Below are positions 25,330-34,200 of a stretch of 64,000 bases of DNA, one piece after another. A program made the position numbers and the translations under genes. The stretch's first letter is position 1, and every line of letters begins with the position of its first letter. The notes under the pieces were generated by a model, which did not search any database, had not been told where the DNA came from, and was given only the letters and a program-made list of their open reading frames with translations. This stretch comes from an uncultured Bacteroidota bacterium (GTDB taxonomy: Bacteria; Bacteroidota; Bacteroidia; Flavobacteriales; Flavobacteriaceae): the NCBI GenBank assembly GCA_902617285.1, contig CACMVZ010000002.1, positions 60,010 to 124,009 of the forward strand. The letters run 5' to 3'.

Positions 25330-26576
25330 TAATTTTATTTAGCCTTCTTTCTTCTGCATTTTTCTCAGGAATGGAAATTGCCTATGTTTCATCTAATAGA
25401 GTAAATCTTGAAATTGAAAAAAATCAATCAGGATTAATTCCAAAAATACTTTCTATAATTACACAGAATCCGTCAAGATTTATTGCTACAATGCTTATTG
25501 GAAATAATTTTGCTCTAGTTATCTATGGTATATTTATGGGGCAATTTATCTTTGATAATATGCCTTATATTAACCTTGCATCACTAAATGAATTATCAGC
25601 ATTATTAATCCAAACTACTGTATCTACTTTCGTGATTTTGATTGCTGCAGAATTCATTCCAAAAGTAATTTTTCAGATTTATTCAAATCTTTTTATGAAA
25701 ATTTTTGCTGTTCCAGCTTATATTTTTTATCAGTTATTCTATCCCATCACTAGTTTAGTAACAATTATTTCTAGTTTTATTTTAAAAAGATTTTTTAAAG
25801 TAAATGACATATCATCAGAAAATTCATTTTCAAAATTAGAATTAGAAAATTATATAGAAAGTGAAATAGAAAATTCTAATGAAAATCTTGACACTGAAAT
25901 CGAAATTTTTCAAAATGCTCTTGAATTATCAGAAATCAAAGCAAGGGATATTATGGTTCCAAGAGCAGAAGTTATAGCTATTGATGAATTAACAGACTTA
26001 AAAAAAGTTAAGGAGATTCTAATTCAAACAGGTCTCTCAAAAATTCCTGTATACAAAGATTCAATTGATAACATTATTGGTTACCTTCATTCTTTTGACT
26101 TCCTTAAAAAACCTGATAATTTAAAAGATTTCATTTTACCTATTGAGTTTATTCCAGAGCCAATGATAGTAAATGATGTTTTAAAACGATTAACTAGACA
26201 AAGAAAGAGCATTGCAGTGGTAATTGATGAATATGGTGGAACATCTGGAATAATTACTGTAGAGGATATAATTGAAGAGTTATTTGGTGAAATTGAGGAT
26301 GAACATGATAATTATGATTATTATGAAAAAAAGATTTCAGAAAATTTATTTGAGTTTTCGGCAAGGTTAGAAATAGAATATTTAAACAAAATGCATAACC
26401 TTGATCTTCCAGAGAGTGAGTCATATGACACTTTGGGAGGACTAATTGTTTTTAATAAAGAAGAAATTCCTAATATTGATGATGAAATAATAATTGATAA
26501 ATACTCAATTAAAATAACTGAAGCAACATCTTCCAAAATAGAAAAAGTACTCTTAAAAAAAATTCAATCAAAATAG
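25326..26576 (+). CDS. CNNM/CorC-type membrane protein with CBS domains (hemolysin family)
   Basis: 416 aa. The N-terminal CNNM (DUF21) membrane domain covers about 1-165 with MEIAYVSSNRVNLE and TMLIGNNFALVIYG. A CBS pair follows at about 200-315: DIMVPRAEVIAID, GLSKIPVYKDSIDNIIGYLH, AVVIDEYGGTSGIITVEDIIEELFGEIEDE. A CorC_HlyC domain ends the protein (SARLEIEYLNKMHNLDLPESESYDTLGGLIV). Relatives act in magnesium or cobalt export; in Flavobacteriia the similar GldE is linked to gliding lipoproteins, but nothing here ties this gene to gliding. The ATGA overlap with the previous gene indicates coupling. Confidence 0.9.
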   Translation: MIILFSLLSSAFFSGMEIAYVSSNRVNLEIEKNQSGLIPKILSIITQNPSRFIATMLIGNNFALVIYGIFMGQFIFDNMPYINLASLNELSALLIQTTVSTFVILIAAEFIPKVIFQIYSNLFMKIFAVPAYIFYQLFYPITSLVTIISSFILKRFFKVNDISSENSFSKLELENYIESEIENSNENLDTEIEIFQNALELSEIKARDIMVPRAEVIAIDELTDLKKVKEILIQTGLSKIPVYKDSIDNIIGYLHSFDFLKKPDNLKDFILPIEFIPEPMIVNDVLKRLTRQRKSIAVVIDEYGGTSGIITVEDIIEELFGEIEDEHDNYDYYEKKISENLFEFSARLEIEYLNKMHNLDLPESESYDTLGGLIVFNKEEIPNIDDEIIIDKYSIKITEATSSKIEKVLLKKIQSK

Positions 26577-26620
26577 CATTTTATAATACTTAATTGTATT
26601 TTCGAAAATTATTTGAAACT

Positions 26621-28408
26621 ATGGCTATACTTGGACAGATAAGAAAAAGATCAATTTTTTTAATCCTAGTTATTGGGATGGCTCTTTTTGCATTTGTTAT
26701 TTCAGGAGTTTTTACATCAAATGGAGGGTTTGGTTCAAATAAACCAATTGGTGAAATTAATGGGGAAGAAATTGACTTCGAAATATTTAACTCTATGGTT
26801 GAACAAACTCAAGCTGTTTATGGCTTAAATACTATAAGAGCAGTCAATTTAGCTTGGGAGCAAGGTTTACAAAATCAAATTTTAACTCAAGAACTTGATA
26901 AATTAGGTATAGATGCGGGAAAGAATCAATTAGAGCAAATTATTTCTCAAGACCAATCTATTGCTTCAAACCCTATATTTCAAAATGAAATTGGCCTTTT
27001 TGATTTTAAACTTTTCTCAAATTATATTTCACAACTCAAATCGACCAATCCATCAATATATAATTCATGGAGGCTTCAGGAAGAAAATTTCATAACTGTT
27101 GCAAAACAAAAAATTTATTTTGATTTAATTAGGTCAAGTATTATCCAAACAAATATTGAATCAAAAATTCAATATCATTTAGAAAATGATAAGGTCAATC
27201 TTCAATATTTAAGGATTCCATATGAAAACATACCTGACTCTATTTTTAAAATTAAAGATTCTGAAATTTTATCTTATATGAAGAAAAACAAAGATGAATA
27301 TGAAATAAGTGAATCAAAAGAAATTGAATATATATATATTGAAGACACAGCCTCAGAACTTGATGTAAATAATATTATATCAAATCTTGAACAGCTCAGA
27401 GATGGATTCAATCAATTAAACAGGGTTACAAATAATGTTGATTATGTTGAAGGTTTCAAAGACACAAAAGATATATCAGAATTCATTGACATATACTCAG
27501 ATATAAGTTGGGACTCAATATATGTAACAAGAGAAGATATAAAGAGTGATTATGATGATATACTTTTTGGATTAAACATAGGTCAGGTTTTTGGACCTTA
27601 CAAGGATGGTAATTTTTACAAGATTTCTAGAATGGTTGGTAAAAAAAGAGAAGGGAACTTAAACAAAATTTTACTAGCAAATGTTGTAAAAGAGATTATA
27701 CCTTCAAACGAGTCTTCAAATAATAATTACAGGAAAGCATCACAAGCTGAATTTGATGCTAATAATAATCTTCCTCTTAATCAAACTGATAATGCTCTTG
27801 CAATTAATAATTTTGAATCATTTGAGGAGTTTGATGAAGGTATTCCAGGAATTAATAATTCTAGACAAATTATTAAATGGTTATATGATAAAGGATCAAA
27901 GGTAGGTGATGTTAAAAGATTCGATTTAGCTGATGGATATCTTGTTGCAAAGATTATTCAGTTTAATAAAAAAAGATTAACTAATATTGATAATGTTAGA
28001 GATGAAATTTCTGAAATTATTTTAAATGATAAAAAATTTAGTTATTTAAAAAATAAATACAAATCTACCATTGATATTGAATCAATAGCAATTGAAAATA
28101 ATATAGAGATAGAAAATGCATCTGCTGTTACTCAAAGTGACCCTATTTTAGTTGGAGCTGGTACTGAGCCATATATTATAGGTTCTTCGTTTTCTCTAAT
28201 GGAAGATGAAATTTCTGAATTGTTAAAGGGAAATAATGGTATATATATAGTTAAATTAAAGTCAAAACAAACTGCTGAAGAGTTTAATTTAAGTCAAGAT
28301 ATAACCAATTCATCAATCGAAAGTGAACTAGAAAGAATGTCTTTATTAATCCCAGAGATTCTTGAATCCAACTCAGAAATTGTTGATAACAGAAGTCTCT
28401 ATTATTAA
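26621..28408 (+). CDS. PpiD-like periplasmic foldase lacking the parvulin domain
   Basis: 595 aa from the ATG at 26621 (MAILGQIRKRSIFLILVIGMALFAFVI), the usual membrane-anchored N-terminus; a longer frame starts at a TTG at 26594. A SurA_N/PpiD N-terminal chaperone domain is visible (GEINGEEIDFEIFNSMVEQTQ; NLAWEQGLQNQIL; NPIFQNEIGLFDFKLFSNYI). In flavobacterial relatives of about 700 aa, a parvulin PPIase domain (HILI...GGDLGWF...F...GYH) follows the GPYKDGNFYKISRMVGKK segment. Here that segment (about residue 340) runs straight into the post-parvulin part (VKEIIPSNESSNNNYRKASQAEF). The protein should keep chaperone but not isomerase activity. Last gene of the coaX run; its end overlaps the convergent GHMP kinase gene by four bases. 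Confidence 0.82.
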   Translation: MAILGQIRKRSIFLILVIGMALFAFVISGVFTSNGGFGSNKPIGEINGEEIDFEIFNSMVEQTQAVYGLNTIRAVNLAWEQGLQNQILTQELDKLGIDAGKNQLEQIISQDQSIASNPIFQNEIGLFDFKLFSNYISQLKSTNPSIYNSWRLQEENFITVAKQKIYFDLIRSSIIQTNIESKIQYHLENDKVNLQYLRIPYENIPDSIFKIKDSEILSYMKKNKDEYEISESKEIEYIYIEDTASELDVNNIISNLEQLRDGFNQLNRVTNNVDYVEGFKDTKDISEFIDIYSDISWDSIYVTREDIKSDYDDILFGLNIGQVFGPYKDGNFYKISRMVGKKREGNLNKILLANVVKEIIPSNESSNNNYRKASQAEFDANNNLPLNQTDNALAINNFESFEEFDEGIPGINNSRQIIKWLYDKGSKVGDVKRFDLADGYLVAKIIQFNKKRLTNIDNVRDEISEIILNDKKFSYLKNKYKSTIDIESIAIENNIEIENASAVTQSDPILVGAGTEPYIIGSSFSLMEDEISELLKGNNGIYIVKLKSKQTAEEFNLSQDITNSSIESELERMSLLIPEILESNSEIVDNRSLYY

Positions 28409-29307
28409 TTTAATATTACTTCATCAAACTCAAAAATAAAGTTAAATCCTTTATTCTTAAAATATTTTTTAGTTTCAGATTCATTGGATGATGCAAGGAT
28501 AAAGTCTCCACCCCAGGCACCTAAACTTTTAATTTCACCATTAAAATCATTAAACAGTTTATCCTTAATTTTCTCTTTTGAGATTAATTTTGATATTATA
28601 TTTTCATGTTCTCTTATAAGTTTATTGAATTCCGATTGATCTTTACATATAATAATCCTTTTTGTAATTTCAGAAATCTCAGAAATACCAATTTTTGAAT
28701 TTACCTTCTCTTTGAAATCTATTATTTCATCCATGGAATTTTGTTTTTTATTTAGATAGACAAAATATAGTTTATCTTTAAAAGATGGGTTAAAATGAAT
28801 TTTTTTAATCTCTTTCTTATCATCATATAATCTATATAGTAGCGAGCTATTTGACTCAGCACATGCAATATCATAACCACTTCCATTGAAGAATTTATCA
28901 TTTAGCTCATATGGGTCAACTCCCGAAAGTTTTGAGATATTATTGATCAATGTTGATGAAGAGCCTAAACCCCAATTCTTATCAAATGTTAATTGAGTAT
29001 TTATTGTTGAGCCATTTGATTTTAAAAAATTAGTTTCTTTTTCTCTGATGTAACTTATAAGCTCTTTTATAATTTTTGAAATTTCTTTTGATGAAGAATC
29101 TAAGATGTCTAGATTATCTTTATCCATTTCACACTTAAACCAAATCTCTTTATCATTATTATAGCTTGTCCAGTTGATAATATTAGAGTCATTGTCATTT
29201 ATTTCTAAATACTGCCCATAAACTGTCGGTAATGCTAGAGATAATGCTCCATTAAGAACAAAATATTCTCCTGTTATTAAAAGTTTACCATTACTGTAAA
29301 ATTTCAT
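28405..29307 (-). CDS. GHMP kinase, GYDIA family (probable mevalonate-pathway kinase)
   Basis: 300 aa. GHMP-fold features: an N-terminal FYSNGKLLITGEYFVLNGALSLALPT (2-27), a phosphate loop DKNWGLGSSSTLINNI (about 109-124) and the GYDIA signature in GSGYDIACAESNSSLLY (about 142-158), with a C-terminal LGAWGGDFILASS. The family occurs in Bacteroidota next to HMG-CoA reductase and is thought to phosphorylate a mevalonate-pathway intermediate; the exact substrate is not evident from sequence. It lies two bases after the HMG-CoA reductase gene on the same strand, which supports a joint function. Confidence 0.85.
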   Translation of the reverse strand: MKFYSNGKLLITGEYFVLNGALSLALPTVYGQYLEINDNDSNIINWTSYNNDKEIWFKCEMDKDNLDILDSSSKEISKIIKELISYIREKETNFLKSNGSTINTQLTFDKNWGLGSSSTLINNISKLSGVDPYELNDKFFNGSGYDIACAESNSSLLYRLYDDKKEIKKIHFNPSFKDKLYFVYLNKKQNSMDEIIDFKEKVNSKIGISEISEITKRIIICKDQSEFNKLIREHENIISKLISKEKIKDKLFNDFNGEIKSLGAWGGDFILASSNESETKKYFKNKGFNFIFEFDEVILN

Positions 29308-29309
29308 AT

Positions 29310-30617
29310 TTATTTATTGGATTTAATAAACTCAGAAACTGAGCTATTATTGATCTCTTTGTCTAAAAAATATTTCTTAGCTTTTTTAATCTGATCTTTG
29401 TTAGCCTTATTTTTAATCAGGAGGTTGATAAGATGCATTTTCATATGCCCTTGCTGAATGCCGGATGTGATTAATGATTTAACTGCGGCAAAATTTTGAG
29501 CTAGTCCAACAGATGCAATAATGCACATGAGATCTTTAGATGATGGATTATCTAAAATTTGTAATGAAAGTTTTACAAGTGGGTGTAGATCAGTTATTCC
29601 TCCAACTGTGCCAATAGATAAAGGAATTTTGAGGCTCAATCTAAATTTATTACCGGAGATTGAACATTCAGATAAACTCTGATATTTAGAGTTTGATGAT
29701 GCATAAGCGTGTATACCAGCTTCTACTGCTCTAAAATCATTTCCTGTAGCAATTAAAATTGCATCTATTCCATTCATAATTCCTTTATTATGTGTGACAG
29801 CTCTACTTATATCAATCTTAGCAATGTCAAAGGCATATTTCATTTTTTTAGCAAACTCTTTAGGCTCTATATTTGCAATATCAACTAAATCATTAATATC
29901 ACATTCTGCATAAGACTCAACAATACAATCAGGTGTATAATTTGATAATATTGACATTATTATGTTGATACTATAATTATTTTTTTTAAAGTACTGATCA
30001 GACAGCTCTTTTATTTTTTTTGACATTGATTCAAGACATGAATTAATAAAATTTGCACCCATTGAATCTGAAGTATTAAAATCAACAGATAATTGAAAAT
30101 AGCTTTTTAGTTCATCTGTTTTATCAATTAGTTGAATAGAAGAGATTCCACCACCTCTCTTTTTCATATTCTTTGTAATGATATCTGTAGATTTTAGGAT
30201 TTCTTTTTTATTAATTTTAATAAATTCTTCAAGAATATTTTTATCACCATCAAAAGAAAAATGTATTTGCCCCTTTTTTGTAAAGCTCTTAACTTCGGTT
30301 TTAAATCCTCCTTTATCAAACCAAAATTTAGCTGCATTAGATAAAGCTGCAACAACGGAGCTTTCTTCTGTTACTAGAGGTATAGTATAAATTTTATCAT
30401 TAATTAAAAAATTTGGGGAAACAGAATATGGAAGATAAAAATTAGAGATACTATTTTCAGAAAATGAATCATGTATTGCCTGAATATCCTTATTAGAATT
30501 TAAATATTTATCAAGTATTAATTTAACTTGATGTGAATTATCAAGAATATTTTTATTTAACCAATCAATCTTTTCAACCCTTGAAAGTTTTGAAAAACCA
30601 ATTATTTTATTTGGCAT
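29310..30617 (-). CDS. hydroxymethylglutaryl-CoA reductase, class II-like
   Basis: 435 aa. Catalyses formation of mevalonate from HMG-CoA for isoprenoid synthesis. The catalytic residues are visible: Glu in VTEESSVVAALSNAAKFW (about 78-95), Lys in THNKGIMNGIDAIL (about 274-287), Asp in ATGNDFRAVEAGIHAYA (about 289-305) and the late His in QQGHMKMHLINLL (about 390-402). Class II enzymes are soluble and may be labelled degradative, but in Bacteroidota that lack the MEP pathway they serve biosynthesis; pairing with a GHMP kinase supports that. Carotenoid genes in this window are plausible consumers of the product. Confidence 0.92.
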   Translation of the reverse strand: MPNKIIGFSKLSRVEKIDWLNKNILDNSHQVKLILDKYLNSNKDIQAIHDSFSENSISNFYLPYSVSPNFLINDKIYTIPLVTEESSVVAALSNAAKFWFDKGGFKTEVKSFTKKGQIHFSFDGDKNILEEFIKINKKEILKSTDIITKNMKKRGGGISSIQLIDKTDELKSYFQLSVDFNTSDSMGANFINSCLESMSKKIKELSDQYFKKNNYSINIIMSILSNYTPDCIVESYAECDINDLVDIANIEPKEFAKKMKYAFDIAKIDISRAVTHNKGIMNGIDAILIATGNDFRAVEAGIHAYASSNSKYQSLSECSISGNKFRLSLKIPLSIGTVGGITDLHPLVKLSLQILDNPSSKDLMCIIASVGLAQNFAAVKSLITSGIQQGHMKMHLINLLIKNKANKDQIKKAKKYFLDKEINNSSVSEFIKSNK

Positions 30618-30681
30618 AATTTTCTTTTCTTTATGTAAATATAAGTGAAAACAAACTCAATATAATTAAAGCCATCATTCA

Positions 30682-32235
30682 ATGAATAATATTAATCTAT
30701 TTAATGGAGACGAAATAAATCAGAAAACAATTCTTGGTCATCCGTCTGGTCTTTTTACACTTTTTTTTACAGAAATGTGGGAAAGGTTTTCATATTATGG
30801 AATGAGGGCAATCTTAGTATTATTCCTAATCTCTTCAATAGATAATGAAGGCTGGGGTTGGGACAGGGCTGAGGCTTTGGAATTATATGCATTATACACC
30901 GGACTTGTCTATGTTACACCAATTTTTGGTGGATTAATTGCAGATAGACTTATTGGATATAGAAAATCTATCGTTGCTGGAGCATTTTTGATGACCCTTG
31001 GACATGCAGCTATGGCCCTGGAGGTTTTCTATGATTTCTATCTATACATAGGATTAGCTTTACTTATATTAGGTAACGGTCTTTTTAAACCAAATATTAG
31101 CTCAATAGTTGGTCAAATGTATAAAGATGAAGGTAAACTCAAGGATGGAGCGTATACAATTTTCTATATGGGAATCAATGCTGGAGCCTTTCTTGGAATA
31201 CTTCTATGTGGTTACATAGGTGAAAATGTAAATTGGCATTATGGATTTGGATTGGCTGGAATTTTTATGTTATTTGGAATGCTCCAATTTCATTTCGGTC
31301 AAAACATATTTGGTGATGTTGGCTTGAGACCAAAAGAATCAAAAAATATTGAAGAAAAAGATAATAATGTTCAGACCTCAAGAAAAGTTACTATCGATAG
31401 GCTTCTTGTAATAGTAATTCTTTCATTTGTAACTATATTTTTTTGGTGGGGGTTTGAACAAGCAGGAGGAAGTATGACAATCTTTGCAAGTGATTATACA
31501 GCAAGAGGCCTGGAGGGGACAGGCGCTCTAATATTTAAAATTGTTAATACACTCTTAACTATTGTCCCAATGATTATTTTAACAATAATTCTTTATCTAC
31601 TTTTTAAAAATACTTTTGAAAAGTACGCAGTTTCAAATATTTTTCTAGCTTCGAGTTTTGTTATTATTTGGGGAATAGTGATTTGGATGTTATCAAGAGA
31701 GTTTCTTGAGGATGCAACAGAAGTGCCTGCCTCTTGGTTTGCAATATTAAATTCTTTTTTTATAATTGTTTTTGCACCAATTTTTTCAAAAATATGGCAA
31801 TCAAAATATAATCCAACTGGACCAATAAAATTTGGCTTAGGTTTGATTTTAATGGCAACTGGGTTTGCAATTTTATCTTACGGATCTATTGATATCCCTC
31901 TTGGAGCTTCTAAAGCTTCTCAAAGTATGATATTCCTAATTTTAGCTTATTTATTTCATACACTTGGTGAGTTATGTGTTTCTCCAGTAGGGTTATCTTA
32001 TGTAAGTAAATTAGCTCCAAAAAAAATTGTTGGATTTATGTTTGCTATTTGGCTTCTATCTAGTGCAATTGCCAATTTTTTTGCTGGAATAACTGGAAGT
32101 TATATCGATCCTATTGTTGAAGACTATGGAATGGCAGTCTTCTTTTTAATTTTTGCAATTATACCTACTATTGTAGGTTTGTTAATGATTTTTTCAAACA
32201 AAAAAATTGTTAGAATGATGCATGGGATTAACTAA
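30682..32235 (+). CDS. POT-family proton-dependent oligopeptide transporter
   Basis: 517-aa inner-membrane protein with about 14 hydrophobic segments. The POT (PTR2) proton-coupling motif ExxERFxYYG is present as TEMWERFSYYGMRAIL (about residues 29-44). Further signatures are GGLIADRLIGYRKSIVAGA (about 78-96) and the LILGNGLFKPNISSIVGQMY region (about 127-146). It imports di- and tripeptides with protons. It is single on the plus strand, and its last eight bases overlap the convergent lpxB gene. The peptide-transport role fits the Prc protease and exported hydrolases nearby, but no operon link is seen. Confidence 0.92.
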   Translation: MNNINLFNGDEINQKTILGHPSGLFTLFFTEMWERFSYYGMRAILVLFLISSIDNEGWGWDRAEALELYALYTGLVYVTPIFGGLIADRLIGYRKSIVAGAFLMTLGHAAMALEVFYDFYLYIGLALLILGNGLFKPNISSIVGQMYKDEGKLKDGAYTIFYMGINAGAFLGILLCGYIGENVNWHYGFGLAGIFMLFGMLQFHFGQNIFGDVGLRPKESKNIEEKDNNVQTSRKVTIDRLLVIVILSFVTIFFWWGFEQAGGSMTIFASDYTARGLEGTGALIFKIVNTLLTIVPMIILTIILYLLFKNTFEKYAVSNIFLASSFVIIWGIVIWMLSREFLEDATEVPASWFAILNSFFIIVFAPIFSKIWQSKYNPTGPIKFGLGLILMATGFAILSYGSIDIPLGASKASQSMIFLILAYLFHTLGELCVSPVGLSYVSKLAPKKIVGFMFAIWLLSSAIANFFAGITGSYIDPIVEDYGMAVFFLIFAIIPTIVGLLMIFSNKKIVRMMHGIN

Positions 32236-33325
32236 ATATTGATGAAGCAATTTTCTTAGTTGTATCTTTAACAGACAATAGATCATATATTTTAGAATAC
32301 TCTTGAATAATTTTTAATCTTTTTTCTTCTTTACAAAGTTTATTAAATTCATAAGTAAGATTTTTCTTATTGAGATCATCTTGAATAAGTTCTTTAATAA
32401 TATCCTTTTCTAATATAATATTGACTAAAGATATGTGTCTTATTTTAACAAATAATTTGCCTATTAAGAAACTAACAAAACTTGTTTTATAGCATACCAA
32501 TTGAGGTACCTTAAAAAGAGAGCACTCTAACGAAGCTGTACCACTCGTAACAATAGCTGCAAAAGAATTAGTTAATAGGTCATATGTTTTATTATATATG
32601 ATAAATAAATTAGAATATGCTGTTAGATTATATAACTTAGGATCAACATTATTGACACCCGCAATTACAAAATTATAATTAGGATAATCACTGATTATTG
32701 ATAAAAAAATTGGCAACATAGTTTTAATTTCCTGAGTTCTACTACCTGGTAAAAATGCTATAACTGGTTTATTATTAGGGATATTATTTTCACTCAAAAA
32801 GCTATTATTTATCTTATGTGAACTAATAGCCTCTATTAAAGGATGCCCAAAATAAAATGTATCCATGTTATGCTTTTCATTATAGTATTTCTTTTCAAAT
32901 GGAAAAATAACATATAGCTTATCCACACTTCTTTTAATCTTTTTTATACGACCTTCCTTCCAGGCCCATATTTGAGGGCTTATATAAAAGTAGTTATTGA
33001 ACCCTTTTTTTTTAGCCCAATCACAAATTCTTAGATTAAAGCCAGGATAATCAATATAAATTATTTTGTCAGGATTAAATGCAAGTATATCTTTTTTGCA
33101 GAAACTGATATTACTAAAGATTTTATCAAGATTCTTAATTACTTCATAAAATCCCATAAATGCAAGTTCACTAATATGTTTTACATTAGTTCCTCCACTT
33201 AAAATCATTTTATCTCCACCCCAAAATCTAATTTCAGCATTTTTGTCTAGCGATTTTATCTCAGTGATTAAACGAGAACCATATAAATCTCCTGACGCTT
33301 CTCCAGCAATTATATAATATTTCAT
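32228..33325 (-). CDS. lpxB: lipid-A-disaccharide synthase
   Basis: 365-aa GT-B glycosyltransferase (family GT19) that joins UDP-diacylglucosamine and lipid X to make the lipid A disaccharide at the inner membrane. Hallmarks: MKYYIIAGEASGDLYGSRLI at the N-terminus, FWGGDKMILSGG, ELAFMGFYEVIKN, and YIDYPGFNLRICDWAKKKG with YISPQIWAWKEGRIKKIK; the C-terminal half has FLPGSRTQEI and VTSGTASLECSLFKVPQLVCYK. Length is slightly below the E. coli enzyme (382). The start overlaps the surE stop by four bases, a common pair in Flavobacteriia. Confidence 0.95.
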   Translation of the reverse strand: MKYYIIAGEASGDLYGSRLITEIKSLDKNAEIRFWGGDKMILSGGTNVKHISELAFMGFYEVIKNLDKIFSNISFCKKDILAFNPDKIIYIDYPGFNLRICDWAKKKGFNNYFYISPQIWAWKEGRIKKIKRSVDKLYVIFPFEKKYYNEKHNMDTFYFGHPLIEAISSHKINNSFLSENNIPNNKPVIAFLPGSRTQEIKTMLPIFLSIISDYPNYNFVIAGVNNVDPKLYNLTAYSNLFIIYNKTYDLLTNSFAAIVTSGTASLECSLFKVPQLVCYKTSFVSFLIGKLFVKIRHISLVNIILEKDIIKELIQDDLNKKNLTYEFNKLCKEEKRLKIIQEYSKIYDLLSVKDTTKKIASSIFS

Positions 33326-34092
33326 TTAAAATCCCATTCATTTAGACCCTGAATAGCATGGTGAGCAGTTAAATCAAATTCAACTGGTACAATTGAAATA
33401 TAATTATTCTTAAGAGCCCATTCATCTGTATCTTCTCCTTGATCTTTATTAACAAACTTTCCAGTTAACCAGTAATATTCTTGCCCAAGAGGATTTTTTC
33501 TCTTATCAAATTCTTCAACCCAATATGCCTTTGCTTGTCGACAAATTTTAACACCTTTAATATCAGATTTCTTTACTGCAGGTATATTAACATTTAAAAC
33601 AACTCCTTTTGGAATTCCGTTATTTAAAGCATTTAAGGTAATCTTTCTAATAAAATCTTTAGATTGACTAAAGTCTGCATTCCAACTGTAATCTAAAAGA
33701 GAAAAACCTACAGCAGGAACTCCTTCAATTCCAGCTTCAATTGCAGCACTCATTGTTCCAGAATAAATTACATTAATTGAAGAGTTGGAGCCATGATTAA
33801 TACCAGATACACATAAATCAGGTTTTCTAGGCATTAATTCATTAATGGCCAATTTTACGCAATCAGCAGGTGTTCCAGAGCAACTATACTCAATAGTTTC
33901 AGAATTTTTTGGGGTAATTTTAGAAGAATGTAATGTTGAATTTATTGTTATGGCATGTCCCATTCCAGATTGCGGACTATCTGGAGCTACAACAATAACG
34001 TCACCTATATCCTTAATTACAGATATTAAAGTTCTTATTCCGGGGGCATTTATTCCATCATCATTTGTAACTAAAATAAGTGGCCTTTTCAT
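33322..34092 (-). CDS. surE: 5'/3'-nucleotidase SurE
   Basis: 256 aa. SurE dephosphorylates nucleoside monophosphates and helps stationary-phase survival. The metal-binding acidic pair is in LVTNDDGINAPGI (residues 7-19), the Ser and Asn ligands in PQSGMGHAITI (about 40-50) and SGINHGSNSSINVIYSGTMSAAIEA (about 95-119). Other conserved parts are CSGTPADCVKLAI and a C-terminal tail TDEWALKNNYISIVPVEFDLTAHHA. Usual length. It leads the surE-lpxB pair and is divergent from the Prc protease gene. Confidence 0.95.
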   Translation of the reverse strand: MKRPLILVTNDDGINAPGIRTLISVIKDIGDVIVVAPDSPQSGMGHAITINSTLHSSKITPKNSETIEYSCSGTPADCVKLAINELMPRKPDLCVSGINHGSNSSINVIYSGTMSAAIEAGIEGVPAVGFSLLDYSWNADFSQSKDFIRKITLNALNNGIPKGVVLNVNIPAVKKSDIKGVKICRQAKAYWVEEFDKRKNPLGQEYYWLTGKFVNKDQGEDTDEWALKNNYISIVPVEFDLTAHHAIQGLNEWDFK

Positions 34093-34200
34093 TAATAATT
34101 ATTTCATGTAAATATATGAAAACGTTTTACTCTTTTAACTTTAACATAAACTTTGCTGTTATAAGGCTTACCTTAAATTTTTTTAAATTAATTTAGTATT

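Noticed and set aside
25326..26576. Gliding protein GldE
   Set aside because: The CNNM-CBS-CorC layout fits, but it also fits ordinary CorC-type exporters, and no other gld gene is present in the window; kept as generic family.
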